Shown here one piece after another: positions 1 to 5,501 of a stretch of 5,935 nucleotides of DNA. Below the pieces are notes generated by a model. The model did no database searches, was not told the origin of the DNA, and saw nothing but the letters and a program-made list of their open reading frames with translations. The position numbers were made by a program, and so were the translations under genes. The stretch lies in assembly GCA_946887155.1 (NCBI GenBank), contig CAMPKM010000196.1, positions 1 to 5,935 on the forward strand. The letters are read 5' to 3'. This DNA comes from an uncultured Gemmatimonadota bacterium (GTDB lineage: Bacteria; Gemmatimonadota; Gemmatimonadetes; Gemmatimonadales; Gemmatimonadaceae). Position 1 is the stretch's first letter, and the number at the start of each line of letters is the position of its first letter.

Positions 1-246
1 GTGCCGGACCGCGGCGACCACGCCGATCAGTATTCCGACGCCCACAATCCAAAGTCCCAGCTTCGACTGAGCAACGTGCAGATCGGCCAGTGCCACGTTT
101 GATGTTCCCGGCGAAGCAACGCGCGTTCCGTTGCCGATACTGGTGAGCGCGTGCCGCGCGAAGGCGAACATGGTCAGGCCAGCGAGCACCGTGAACACGG
201 CGATGGCGTCGACGAAACGATCGGCGGAATTGGGTGCGGTTTTCAT
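1..246 (-). CDS. Small membrane protein of unknown function, 5' part only (runs off left edge)
   Basis: Reading the minus strand from an ATG at 246 gives 82 uninterrupted codons up to the window edge; no stop is reached, so the C-terminus is missing. The product starts MKTAPNSADRFVDAI. It has two hydrophobic stretches, roughly residues 13-29 and 63-80 (LGLWIVGVGILIGVVAAV), which look like transmembrane helices joined by a polar loop of about 33 residues. I do not recognise a family. The frame stays open upstream to a TGA at 298-300, so a TTG at 279 is an alternative start, but ATG 246 places the first helix naturally and is preferred; no clear Shine-Dalgarno sequence precedes it. It is divergent from the peptidase gene at 427, so the 180 bp between them should hold both promoters. 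Coding status rests on the open frame and the two well-formed hydrophobic segments. Confidence 0.6.
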   Translation of the reverse strand, partial: MKTAPNSADRFVDAIAVFTVLAGLTMFAFARHALTSIGNGTRVASPGTSNVALADLHVAQSKLGLWIVGVGILIGVVAAVRH

Positions 247-300
247 ATCGCTGGCCAGGGTCGCTTGGTGGACGACCAACCTCGGATTCCGGCCACTTCA

Positions 301-330
301 GCACAAAAAGGTGTCTGACCCCTTTTGTGC
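301..330. repeat. REP-like imperfect palindrome between divergent genes
   Basis: The 30 bp GCACAAAAAGG-N8-CCCCTTTTGTGC folds on itself: eight perfect outer pairs (GCACAAAA with TTTTGTGC), one A/C mismatch, two more G-C pairs, and an eight-base loop containing GTCTGA. The core 'AAAAGGTGTCTGACCCCTTTT' type resembles, from memory, dispersed intergenic palindromes in several high-GC phyla that are linked with REP-associated (Y1/RAYT) transposases; this could not be checked here. It lies between two genes that start in opposite directions, so it is not placed as a terminator of either. Only one copy is in the window. Confidence 0.6.
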
Positions 331-403
331 GGGTTGACCTGCTGGTGTGTGGCGTGCGTCACCGGGCAGGCAAGTTGTGACGTCTGACTGGGTTGCTGGA
401 CGT

Positions 404-426
404 TTACGGAATTCGTCTTTCCGTAG
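404..426 (+). promoter_or_regulatory. Hairpin abutting the peptidase start codon
   Basis: A perfect 7 bp inverted repeat, TACGGAA (405-411) and TTCCGTA (419-425), encloses a 7-base loop; a T-G pair at 404/426 extends it in RNA. The right arm ends one base before the ATG at 427. It could be a protein-binding operator, or an mRNA hairpin covering the initiation region. No Shine-Dalgarno sequence is visible between it and the start codon. Function is inference; the symmetry is seen directly. Confidence 0.4.
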
Positions 427-1509
427 ATGCGATTGCCCCTGTCGTTCCCTCGTTTCAGCCGTCGCCACGCAGCTCGTGCGGGAGCCATCGGCGGATCGCT
501 CCTCGTCGCCGTACCGCTGGCATTTGCTGCGACGGCCATGACCGGCGGCAAGGCGGAAGACTCACGCGCCGAGTTGGTGAACGTGCCGGCTCGCGGCCTG
601 GTTTCATCGGGAACGTTCGATTCCCTCGCCGGGCGGAGCGGTCACCTTCGCGTGGCATTCCTCACCCGTGAGGACATCGAGCACCTGCCGTCGCTCGTCA
701 AGCGTTTCGGGTCGGACGTGACGTTGCCCGGCGTGCGGACCCTGTCGTTCCCGCGTGATGGATCGGGCTTCGCCTTCGTGACGCTCAAGCCGTGGACAGA
801 GAAGGCCGGCGGGTACGTCAATTCGTACAACGTGGGCTGGTGGCCCGGCGAGCGACGCCGCATGTCGGGCAATTACGAGAACCCGATCGGGTTCATCGAG
901 GTCACACCCGAGAACGTGGACCTGCGACTGTCGACGCACTTTTCGCTGCGCAGTTTCATTACGCATGATCAGGCGCAGGTCTGGCCGAAATACGTCGTCA
1001 TGCGGGAAGAGCTGCTCGACAAGCTCGAGCTGGTGTTGTCGATGCTGGAATCGCAGGGTGTCGCGACACAAAACGTGGTCGTGCTGTCCGGCTTCCGCAC
1101 GCCGCAATACAACAAGCGCGCTTCATCCGAGGGCGCGGCCTACGCCAGCCGGCATCAATACGGCGATGCCGCTGACGTTATCATCGACGCGAACGGCGAC
1201 GGCCGCATGGACGACCTCAATCGCGACGGAACGGTCGACTTCATGGACACGGACGTGATCAACCGCGCCGTGGAAAGGGTCGAGAAGCAATTCCCCGACC
1301 TGGTCGGTGGCCTTGGTCTCTATCACGCAACGGGTCCAAGCGGCCCGTTTGCGCATATCGACGTCCGTGGCACTCGCGCGCGCTGGACTAACTCCCGGGC
1401 CGGGCGCGTTGCGGTGAATGCGATTGCCGCGGCGCCGGCGGTCCAATCCACGCCGACCGGAACGTGCAAAGCTCCGCCCGAGTTCGCGCACCTCTGCAAG
1501 AAGCGATAA
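427..1509 (+). CDS. Exported D-Ala-D-Ala carboxypeptidase-like peptidase (M15 / DUF882-like)
   Basis: 360 residues. An arginine-rich start followed by a hydrophobic segment (about residues 17-37) is a signal peptide or membrane anchor, so the enzyme should act in the periplasm on peptidoglycan peptides. The C-terminal domain (about 180-320) has the M15 zinc-site pattern: SGFRTPQYN at 221-229, SRHQYGDAAD with H243 and D250, and AHID with H310 as the third ligand. The preceding helix-rich stretch (KYVVMREELLDKLELVLSML, 188-207) and the upstream GGYVNSYNVGWWPGE (128-142) are typical of this cell-wall peptidase group. Residues 254-274 carry two overlapping loops, DANGDGRMDD and DLNRDGTVDFMD, that match dockerin/EF-hand calcium loops. 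The start is secure: an in-frame TAG lies directly upstream (424-426) and the next ATG would remove the signal. No clear ribosome binding site. Peptidase versus non-catalytic cell-wall binder cannot be settled, but all three ligands are present. Confidence 0.85.
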   Translation: MRLPLSFPRFSRRHAARAGAIGGSLLVAVPLAFAATAMTGGKAEDSRAELVNVPARGLVSSGTFDSLAGRSGHLRVAFLTREDIEHLPSLVKRFGSDVTLPGVRTLSFPRDGSGFAFVTLKPWTEKAGGYVNSYNVGWWPGERRRMSGNYENPIGFIEVTPENVDLRLSTHFSLRSFITHDQAQVWPKYVVMREELLDKLELVLSMLESQGVATQNVVVLSGFRTPQYNKRASSEGAAYASRHQYGDAADVIIDANGDGRMDDLNRDGTVDFMDTDVINRAVERVEKQFPDLVGGLGLYHATGPSGPFAHIDVRGTRARWTNSRAGRVAVNAIAAAPAVQSTPTGTCKAPPEFAHLCKKR

Positions 1510-1524
1510 GGTCTGATTTCACGA

Positions 1525-1548
1525 CGATTGCCGCGGTAGGGCAAATCG
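1525..1548 (+). terminator. Possible terminator hairpin after the peptidase gene
   Basis: CGATTGCC (1525-1532) pairs with GGCAAATCG (1540-1548), giving about 8 bp with one bulged A around a 7-base loop, starting 15 bp after the TAA at 1507-1509. There is no T-tract after it, so it is not a classical intrinsic terminator. Position is the main support. Confidence 0.3.
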
Positions 1549-1726
1549 CGGACGACGCTGATCAAACCGGTGAGACGCGGACAGGGCAACGACATCTTGG
1601 CACGGATCTTCGCCGAAACGGGCGAATCGAACCGACGATCGATTCCAGACACGGCGTCACTCCTACGGCTTCGGTCTACAGTGCTGTACTTCCGCCCATC
1701 GCTGGCCGAGATCCAGAACAGAATGA

Positions 1727-1872
1727 AATCCGCGTAGATTCGCGGAATCCGCGCCGACTCGCTTCTCCATCTGTTGACCTGCCGCGCCAATCCGCTCGCG
1801 CCTAATCCGCGTAGATTCGCCCAATCCGCGCCGACTCGCCTCTCCAGCCGTTGACGTACCCGCGCTGATCCG
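1727..1872. repeat. Two tandem copies of a 77 bp intergenic repeat
   Basis: The stretch starting AATCCGCGTAGATTCG at 1727 recurs at 1804. Over the first 52 bases (1727-1778 versus 1804-1855) 47 positions are identical; similarity continues with a one-base gap to about 1794 and 1872. Inside each copy AATCCGCG occurs twice at 19 bp spacing, and a related AATCCGCT sits at 1789. Copy 1 contains the palindrome TCCGCG-TAGATT-CGCGGA (1729-1746) and, sharing an arm, CGCGGA-A-TCCGCG (1741-1753). In copy 2 two adjacent changes (GG to CC at 1821-1822) break both. Each copy includes TTGAC, but no -10 element follows at a suitable distance. No reading frame explains it. Confidence 0.75.
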
Positions 1873-1939
1873 AAGTGAAGCCGCGTCTTCCGCGTTCTTG
1901 CCCTTACAGCGCGAATCGCCGGTAAATACATTCGGCCGC

Positions 1940-2578
1940 ATGCTGTCCCGCCGATCATTCCTGGGCTGGATGAGTGCGCTTGGCGCTTCACTCGGGATTG
2001 GGATTCGACCGAGGAGCGCTTCGAATGTCGGCGTCAGGGCACAATCGACCTCACTCGACCCCGCAGTTGTCGCGAGCCTGGCGGCGGCAGTCCTTCCTTC
2101 CGAGTTGGGTGAGGCTGGATTCACCCGTGTTGGTCGCGAATTCAGTGGGTGGATCGGCGGGTATCGCGCCGGCGCGGAAGTCGTGCATCCCTACGGCAGC
2201 GCCGAGTTGCGGAAGACGGGCGAATCGCCCATGAACCGGTGGCGCGGTCAACTCACCACGCTCGACCAACAAGCGCGACAACAGCATCAGCGCGCATTCG
2301 TCGACCTCAACGTCGCGCAACGGCGGGACCTGGTAACCGCGGCGCTGGCGGCGGATCGAATCAACCGGATGCCGGATCCGATCGGCGCCAACCACATCGC
2401 GCTCGCGGTACTGTCGTGGTACTTCTCGTCGCCTGACGCGACCGACCGCTGTTACAACGCACGCATCGGCCGCAATCAGTGCCGGCCCCTGGTGAATGCG
2501 CCTCGCCAGCCTTTGCCTCTTGCCGGAAACGGGAACTCCTCGGGCATCGGCCGCGAAATTGGGGCCGCCGGATCATGA
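1940..2578 (+). CDS. Tat-exported gluconate 2-dehydrogenase subunit 3-like protein
   Basis: 212 residues from ATG 1940. The N-terminus MLSRRSFLGWM is a strong twin-arginine signal (S3-R4-R5-S6-F7-L8), followed by a hydrophobic region to about residue 22 and a possible cleavage site near A34. The rest (about 40-190) looks like the gluconate_2-dh3 family: LDPAVVASLAAAVLPSELG, a central GGYRAGAEVVHPYGS, the AFVDLNVAQRRDLVTAAL segment, and a C-terminal WYFSSPDATDRCYNARIG. In such complexes this subunit binds the flavoprotein and carries it, folded, through the Tat pathway, since the flavoprotein has no signal of its own. Its stop overlaps the GMC start by ATGA, so the two are translationally coupled. 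A TTG at 1898 in frame would only add 14 residues ahead of the Tat motif. No clear Shine-Dalgarno sequence is seen; this gene is probably the first of the operon. Confidence 0.87.
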   Translation: MLSRRSFLGWMSALGASLGIGIRPRSASNVGVRAQSTSLDPAVVASLAAAVLPSELGEAGFTRVGREFSGWIGGYRAGAEVVHPYGSAELRKTGESPMNRWRGQLTTLDQQARQQHQRAFVDLNVAQRRDLVTAALAADRINRMPDPIGANHIALAVLSWYFSSPDATDRCYNARIGRNQCRPLVNAPRQPLPLAGNGNSSGIGREIGAAGS

Positions 2579-4176
2579 GCATGCGCGTCATCGAGACCGA
2601 CATCTGTATCGTCGGATCAGGAATTACGGCCGCGATGGTGGCCGAAAAGCTCGCCGACGAACGGAACGTTCGCGTGCTGGTTGTGGAAGCGGGCGACGAC
2701 ATGCCTCCGTTGCAGGACTGGTACGGCCTGCGTCGCCGCTTCCTCGATTATGGCGAGAGTCCCTGGCCTGACGATCATCTCGACGACGCCTCGGTCGATG
2801 GCATCCAGTCACGATCGATGGGCGTTGGGGGCCTCGCGATGCACTGGGGCGGCGTCACGCCGCGCTTCAGTCCCGAAGACTTCCAGCTTCGCACGACCAG
2901 CGGCGTTGGCGATGACTGGCCGATCACGTTCGACGACCTCGATCCGTTCTATCAGGAGGCCGAGGTCCGGATGGGAATCTCAGGGGAACAGGGTCCCGCC
3001 GACATCGATCCGCGCGGCCAGCCATTTCCGCTGCCAAAGCTTCCCCTCTCGTACAGCCTGGAGAAGTTGCAGGAGTGGGTGAGCGGCGCAGGCATCCCGA
3101 CCTGGAGCCAGCCGTCGGCGAAGAACTCCATCCCGTACAAGGGCCGGGTGGCATGCTGTCGCAACGACACGTGCACGCCGATCTGCCCGGTCGGCGCGAA
3201 GTATTCGCCGGACGCGACGTGGAACACGCTGCGCAAGGGCAATCAGGTTTCCATGCTGACGCGAACACTCGTCAGGCGATTGGTCCCTGCTGCCGGGAGT
3301 GACCGCATCGAGGTGGCGCAGGCCGTTGCCCGCGACACGCCTTCTGATCCGGTAGAGATCCGTGCCCGCACGTTCGTCGTCGCCGGCGGTTACGTCTGGA
3401 GCGCTCACCTGTTGCTGCTGTCGCAATCGTCGCGATTCCCGAACGGACTGGCGAATCGAGCGGGCCTGGTGGGCAAGTACCTGACCGGACATCGCAATGT
3501 TGGCGGATACATTGCGCTCCCCATCAAGCTCTATCCGGGCATCAACGAGCAGCACTCGCTCGTGACCAAACACTTCATGCGCAAGCCGAGGTACGACCGG
3601 TACCTGCGTCATGACCTGCGGGTGTGGGAGTCGGCGGTGGACAAGGGACCGCGTCTTCGTAACGACGCCGGTAACCTCATGCTCGGCGACGACATCATGA
3701 ACGACTGGCGCGCGCGGACGCAAACGGGGACGGCGAGGGTTCGTTGCTATTACGATGTCGTCCCCGCGCGCGAGAGTGAGCTTACGCTCGACGGCGCGCG
3801 TCGCAATGCTCACGGTGATCCGTTGCCCAAGCTGTCCTGGCGCGACGCCGAGGTCTCGCGCGACCTGCGCGCCTGGAGTGAAGACCAGATCAAGGCACTC
3901 TTTGAGTCGCTGGCGCGCGCGGGCAACGGTCGGGTGATCCGCACCGCGAGCGACAGCTTCCAGGACCATCCGGCCGGCGGTTGCCGCATGGGACGCGACG
4001 CGACGTCCGGCGTCGTCGACTCGTGGGGACGCGCGTTCGAACACCAAAACCTGTTCGTGGTGGGTGCGCCGACGATGGTGAGCGGCAGTTGCGCGAACGG
4101 GACATTGACGTTTTGTGCGCTTTCGCTGAGAGCGGCGCAGGAAATCGGGCGCGAATTCCCAAGCAAGCGGACGTGA
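2575..4176 (+). CDS. GMC-family FAD-dependent dehydrogenase, catalytic subunit (gluconate/glucose/polyol type)
   Basis: 533 residues, full length for this family. Seen in order: dinucleotide-binding ICIVGSGITAAM near the start (GSGITA 14-19), VLVVEAG with the ribose-binding E38, the flavin-contact segment SMGVGGLAMHWGG (about 81-93), DDWPITFDDLDPFYQEAE typical of the sugar/gluconate branch, a cysteine cluster C194, C195, C200, C204 followed by PVGAKYSPDATW, and the C-terminal active site with H465 in FQDHPAGGCRMG and N508 in CANGTLTFCAL. The CC-x4-C-x3-C spacing equals what I recall for the Fe-S cluster region of the Burkholderia cepacia FAD-glucose dehydrogenase alpha subunit. It should oxidise a sugar, aldonate or polyol hydroxyl in the periplasm; the substrate cannot be read from sequence. 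It lacks a signal peptide and follows, by ATGA overlap, the Tat-signal subunit that probably exports it. ATG 2575 is preferred; ATG 2581 is a near alternative. Confidence 0.9.
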   Translation: MSMRVIETDICIVGSGITAAMVAEKLADERNVRVLVVEAGDDMPPLQDWYGLRRRFLDYGESPWPDDHLDDASVDGIQSRSMGVGGLAMHWGGVTPRFSPEDFQLRTTSGVGDDWPITFDDLDPFYQEAEVRMGISGEQGPADIDPRGQPFPLPKLPLSYSLEKLQEWVSGAGIPTWSQPSAKNSIPYKGRVACCRNDTCTPICPVGAKYSPDATWNTLRKGNQVSMLTRTLVRRLVPAAGSDRIEVAQAVARDTPSDPVEIRARTFVVAGGYVWSAHLLLLSQSSRFPNGLANRAGLVGKYLTGHRNVGGYIALPIKLYPGINEQHSLVTKHFMRKPRYDRYLRHDLRVWESAVDKGPRLRNDAGNLMLGDDIMNDWRARTQTGTARVRCYYDVVPARESELTLDGARRNAHGDPLPKLSWRDAEVSRDLRAWSEDQIKALFESLARAGNGRVIRTASDSFQDHPAGGCRMGRDATSGVVDSWGRAFEHQNLFVVGAPTMVSGSCANGTLTFCALSLRAAQEIGREFPSKRT

Positions 4177-4214
4177 AAGGTGAGACGTGAGTCGTGAGAC
4201 GTGAGACGTGAGGG
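4173..4214. repeat. 7 bp tandem repeat, GTGAGAC-type, six units
   Basis: Six consecutive heptamers: GTGAAAG, GTGAGAC, GTGAGTC, GTGAGAC, GTGAGAC, GTGAGGG. Three are identical and the others differ at one or two positions. The first unit contains the TGA stop of the GMC gene (4174-4176), and the last provides most of the ribosome binding site of the amidohydrolase gene. Such a perfect-register short repeat can gain or lose units by replication slippage. Confidence 0.85.
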
Positions 4215-4215
4215 G
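4210..4215 (+). promoter_or_regulatory. Ribosome binding site for the amidohydrolase, decides its start
   Basis: GAGGGG lies 6 bases upstream of GTG 4222 and is the best Shine-Dalgarno-like sequence in the gap. It supports GTG 4222 over the in-frame GTG 4201, which is embedded in the heptamer repeat and has only repeat sequence ahead of it. Confidence 0.55.
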
Positions 4216-4221
4216 AATCTG

Positions 4222-5439
4222 GTGACGCGGACTATATCGGCGGTCCTACTCGGGCTTGCGCTTGGGCTGGCCGGCGCACTTCCGGCGCAGCAACCGGAGG
4301 CAGTGGCCATCACCGCCCGGCGCCTCATCGACGGGGCGGGTCGAATGCTCGACAATGCGACCGTGGTCGTCGAGGGAGATCGCATAACGAGTGTGGGGGC
4401 GCTGCCGGCATCGTTTCGCGGGCGGCGGATCGACCTGGGCGATGCGACAATCATGCCCGGTCTGATCGACGTGCATGCCCACATCGTCTGGCATTTCAAT
4501 GCGGAAGGCCGGTACCACACGTCCAACGATGGAGAGACGCCGGCACAAGCGGCGATCGCGTCGGCCGGCAACGCGCATGAAACACTCATGTCCGGCGTCA
4601 CGACGTTGCAAAGCCCCGGCTCGGCCGAAGACAGGGATCTGCGCGACGCGATCAATCGCGGCGCGATACCCGGCCCCCGGATCCTCACGTCGCTCGGCTC
4701 CATCAGCGGCGGCCAGCCTGACACGATCCGACAGCGAATACGCGCGTTCAAGGCGCGCGGTGCCGATGTCGTGAAGATCTTCGCGTCGCGCAGCATTCGC
4801 GACGGTGGTGGTCCAACCATGTCGGCGGAACAGCTTTCGGCCGCCTGCGGTGAAGCGCACGCACAAGGGTTGCGGGCGATGGTTCATGCCCATGCCGCGG
4901 AGGCCATGCAATTGGCCGTCGAAGCCGGCTGCGACCAGATCGAGCATGGCGTCTTCGCGACGCCGGAAGTCCTGCGTCGCATGGCGGAGCGCGGGACCTA
5001 CTTCTCTCCGCAGTGCGGATTGATTTTCCGGAATTACCTGGAGAATCGCGCGAAGTACGAAGGCATCGGCAACTACAACGCCGAGGGATTTGCGTCGATG
5101 GAACGCGCGCTACCGCTGGCGGTGGAAGCGCTGAAGAAGGCGATCAACACGCCGGGGCTGAAAGTTGTTTTCGGGACGGATGCGGTGGCTGGCGCGCACG
5201 GGCGGAACGTGGAAGACCTCATCTGCCGGGTGAACGAAGCCGGGCAGAAGCCGATGGACGCGATCACCTCCGCCACGTCATTGGCGGCGCAGTCGATCAG
5301 GCTGGACACGTCGACAGGGACGTTGAAGCCCGGTTTGACCGCTGATGTGATTGCGGTCGAGGGGAACCCGCTTTCTGACTTCACGGCGATGCGACGGGTT
5401 GTCTTCGTGATGAAGAGCGGGAGGATCCACAGGAATTGA
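4222..5439 (+). CDS. Exported metal-dependent amidohydrolase (imidazolonepropionase / Xaa-Pro dipeptidase-like branch)
   Basis: 405 residues from GTG 4222. A signal peptide is clear (MTRTISAVLLGLALGLAGALPAQ split around residue 19-22), so the enzyme acts outside the cytoplasm. The amidohydrolase fold follows: a beta-sandwich start (AITARRLIDGAGRMLDNATVVVEGDRI), MPGLIDVHAHIVW with the HxH metal ligands H85 and H87, VVKIFAS with K185 as the probable carboxylated bridging lysine, AMVHAHAAEAM (H222/H224), QIEHGVF with H242, and VFGTDAVAGAHG with the catalytic D320; the C-terminal SATSLAAQSIRLDTSTGTLKPGLTADVIAVEGNP closes the sandwich. All expected metal ligands are present. Relatives cleave cyclic amides, prolyl dipeptides or organophosphates; substrate is unknown. 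It follows the GMC gene by 45 bp and precedes the quinoprotein by 62 bp, so co-transcription is likely. Confidence 0.9.
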   Translation: MTRTISAVLLGLALGLAGALPAQQPEAVAITARRLIDGAGRMLDNATVVVEGDRITSVGALPASFRGRRIDLGDATIMPGLIDVHAHIVWHFNAEGRYHTSNDGETPAQAAIASAGNAHETLMSGVTTLQSPGSAEDRDLRDAINRGAIPGPRILTSLGSISGGQPDTIRQRIRAFKARGADVVKIFASRSIRDGGGPTMSAEQLSAACGEAHAQGLRAMVHAHAAEAMQLAVEAGCDQIEHGVFATPEVLRRMAERGTYFSPQCGLIFRNYLENRAKYEGIGNYNAEGFASMERALPLAVEALKKAINTPGLKVVFGTDAVAGAHGRNVEDLICRVNEAGQKPMDAITSATSLAAQSIRLDTSTGTLKPGLTADVIAVEGNPLSDFTAMRRVVFVMKSGRIHRN

Positions 5440-5457
5440 GGACGGGCCACGGAGTAT

Positions 5458-5477
5458 GGGGCACGGGGGCACGGGGG
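5458..5477. repeat. G-rich tandem repeat (GGGGGCAC units), possible G-quadruplex
   Basis: Three runs of 4, 5 and 5 guanines (5458-5461, 5465-5469, 5473-5477) are separated by CAC each time, an 8 bp unit repeated. A fourth run, GGG at 5444-5446, lies 11 bases upstream, so a four-tract quadruplex is possible only with one long loop. The repeat sits in the 62 bp gap, just ahead of the ribosome binding site of the quinoprotein gene, on the coding strand. Confidence 0.6.
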
Positions 5478-5491
5478 AATAGGCTAGGCGC

Positions 5492-5496
5492 AGAGG
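5492..5496 (+). promoter_or_regulatory. Ribosome binding site of the PQQ dehydrogenase gene
   Basis: AGAGG is placed 5 bases before ATG 5502, a normal Shine-Dalgarno position, and it supports that start together with the signal-like N-terminus of the product. Confidence 0.5.
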
Positions 5497-5501
5497 CTTA
5501 C

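Larger units (their letters stand above)
1510..1939. other. Gene-free interval with hairpin and tandem repeat
   Basis: Open frames cross this 430 bp stretch on both strands, but none resembles a protein family, none has a convincing start, and they run through repeated DNA, so I treat it as non-coding. It holds a hairpin 15 bp after the peptidase stop (1525-1548), about 130 bp in which I see only a small TACAG-TG-CTGTA symmetry (1677-1688), the 77 bp tandem repeat (1727-1872), and a short AT-rich patch, TAAATA at 1923-1928, that could be part of a promoter for the downstream dehydrogenase genes. The promoter of that probable operon should lie here. Confidence 0.55.

Noticed and set aside
131..337. 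Plus-strand open frame of 68 codons at the left end
   Set aside because: It is antisense to the membrane-protein frame, which has two proper hydrophobic helices, and it reads through the REP-like palindrome.
1421..1536. 12 bp CGATTGCCGCGG present at 1421-1432 and 1525-1536
   Set aside because: One copy is coding sequence and one is in the hairpin; a 12 bp match in GC-rich DNA can be chance and nothing around it is shared.
1677..1688. TACAG-TG-CTGTA symmetry, possible repressor operator
   Set aside because: Arms are only 5 bp, it is about 250 bp from the next start, and the spacing does not fit the BlaI/MecI (TACA-N2-TGTA) or LexA patterns I know.
1923..1928. TAAATA as a -10 element for the dehydrogenase operon
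   Set aside because: It is an AT-rich patch near the start, but no -35 lies at a normal distance; kept only as a remark.
1323..1991. Minus-strand open frame (222 codons) across the 1510-1939 gap
   Set aside because: It overlaps the end of the peptidase gene and the Tat signal of the next gene, runs through the tandem repeat, and resembles no family.
2479..2574. Upstream GMC start that would add 32 residues
   Set aside because: The added residues lie within the coding region of subunit 3 and precede the FAD-binding fold with no family support; the ATGA overlap at 2575 is the usual arrangement.
2614..2631. GSGITA in place of GxGxxG in the FAD-binding loop
   Set aside because: Alanine at the third glycine position is tolerated in this branch and the rest of the fold is intact, so it is not evidence of inactivation.
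2980..4047. Long minus-strand open frame (355 codons) opposite the GMC gene
   Set aside because: High-GC coding DNA routinely leaves the antisense frame open; the product is arginine-rich, has no recognisable domain, and the plus strand holds a clear GMC enzyme.
3810..4820. Minus-strand open frame (336 codons) crossing the GMC-amidohydrolase junction
   Set aside because: It runs antisense through two well-supported genes and translates the heptamer repeat into a repetitive SRLTSHDSRLT-like peptide, a sign of a spurious frame.
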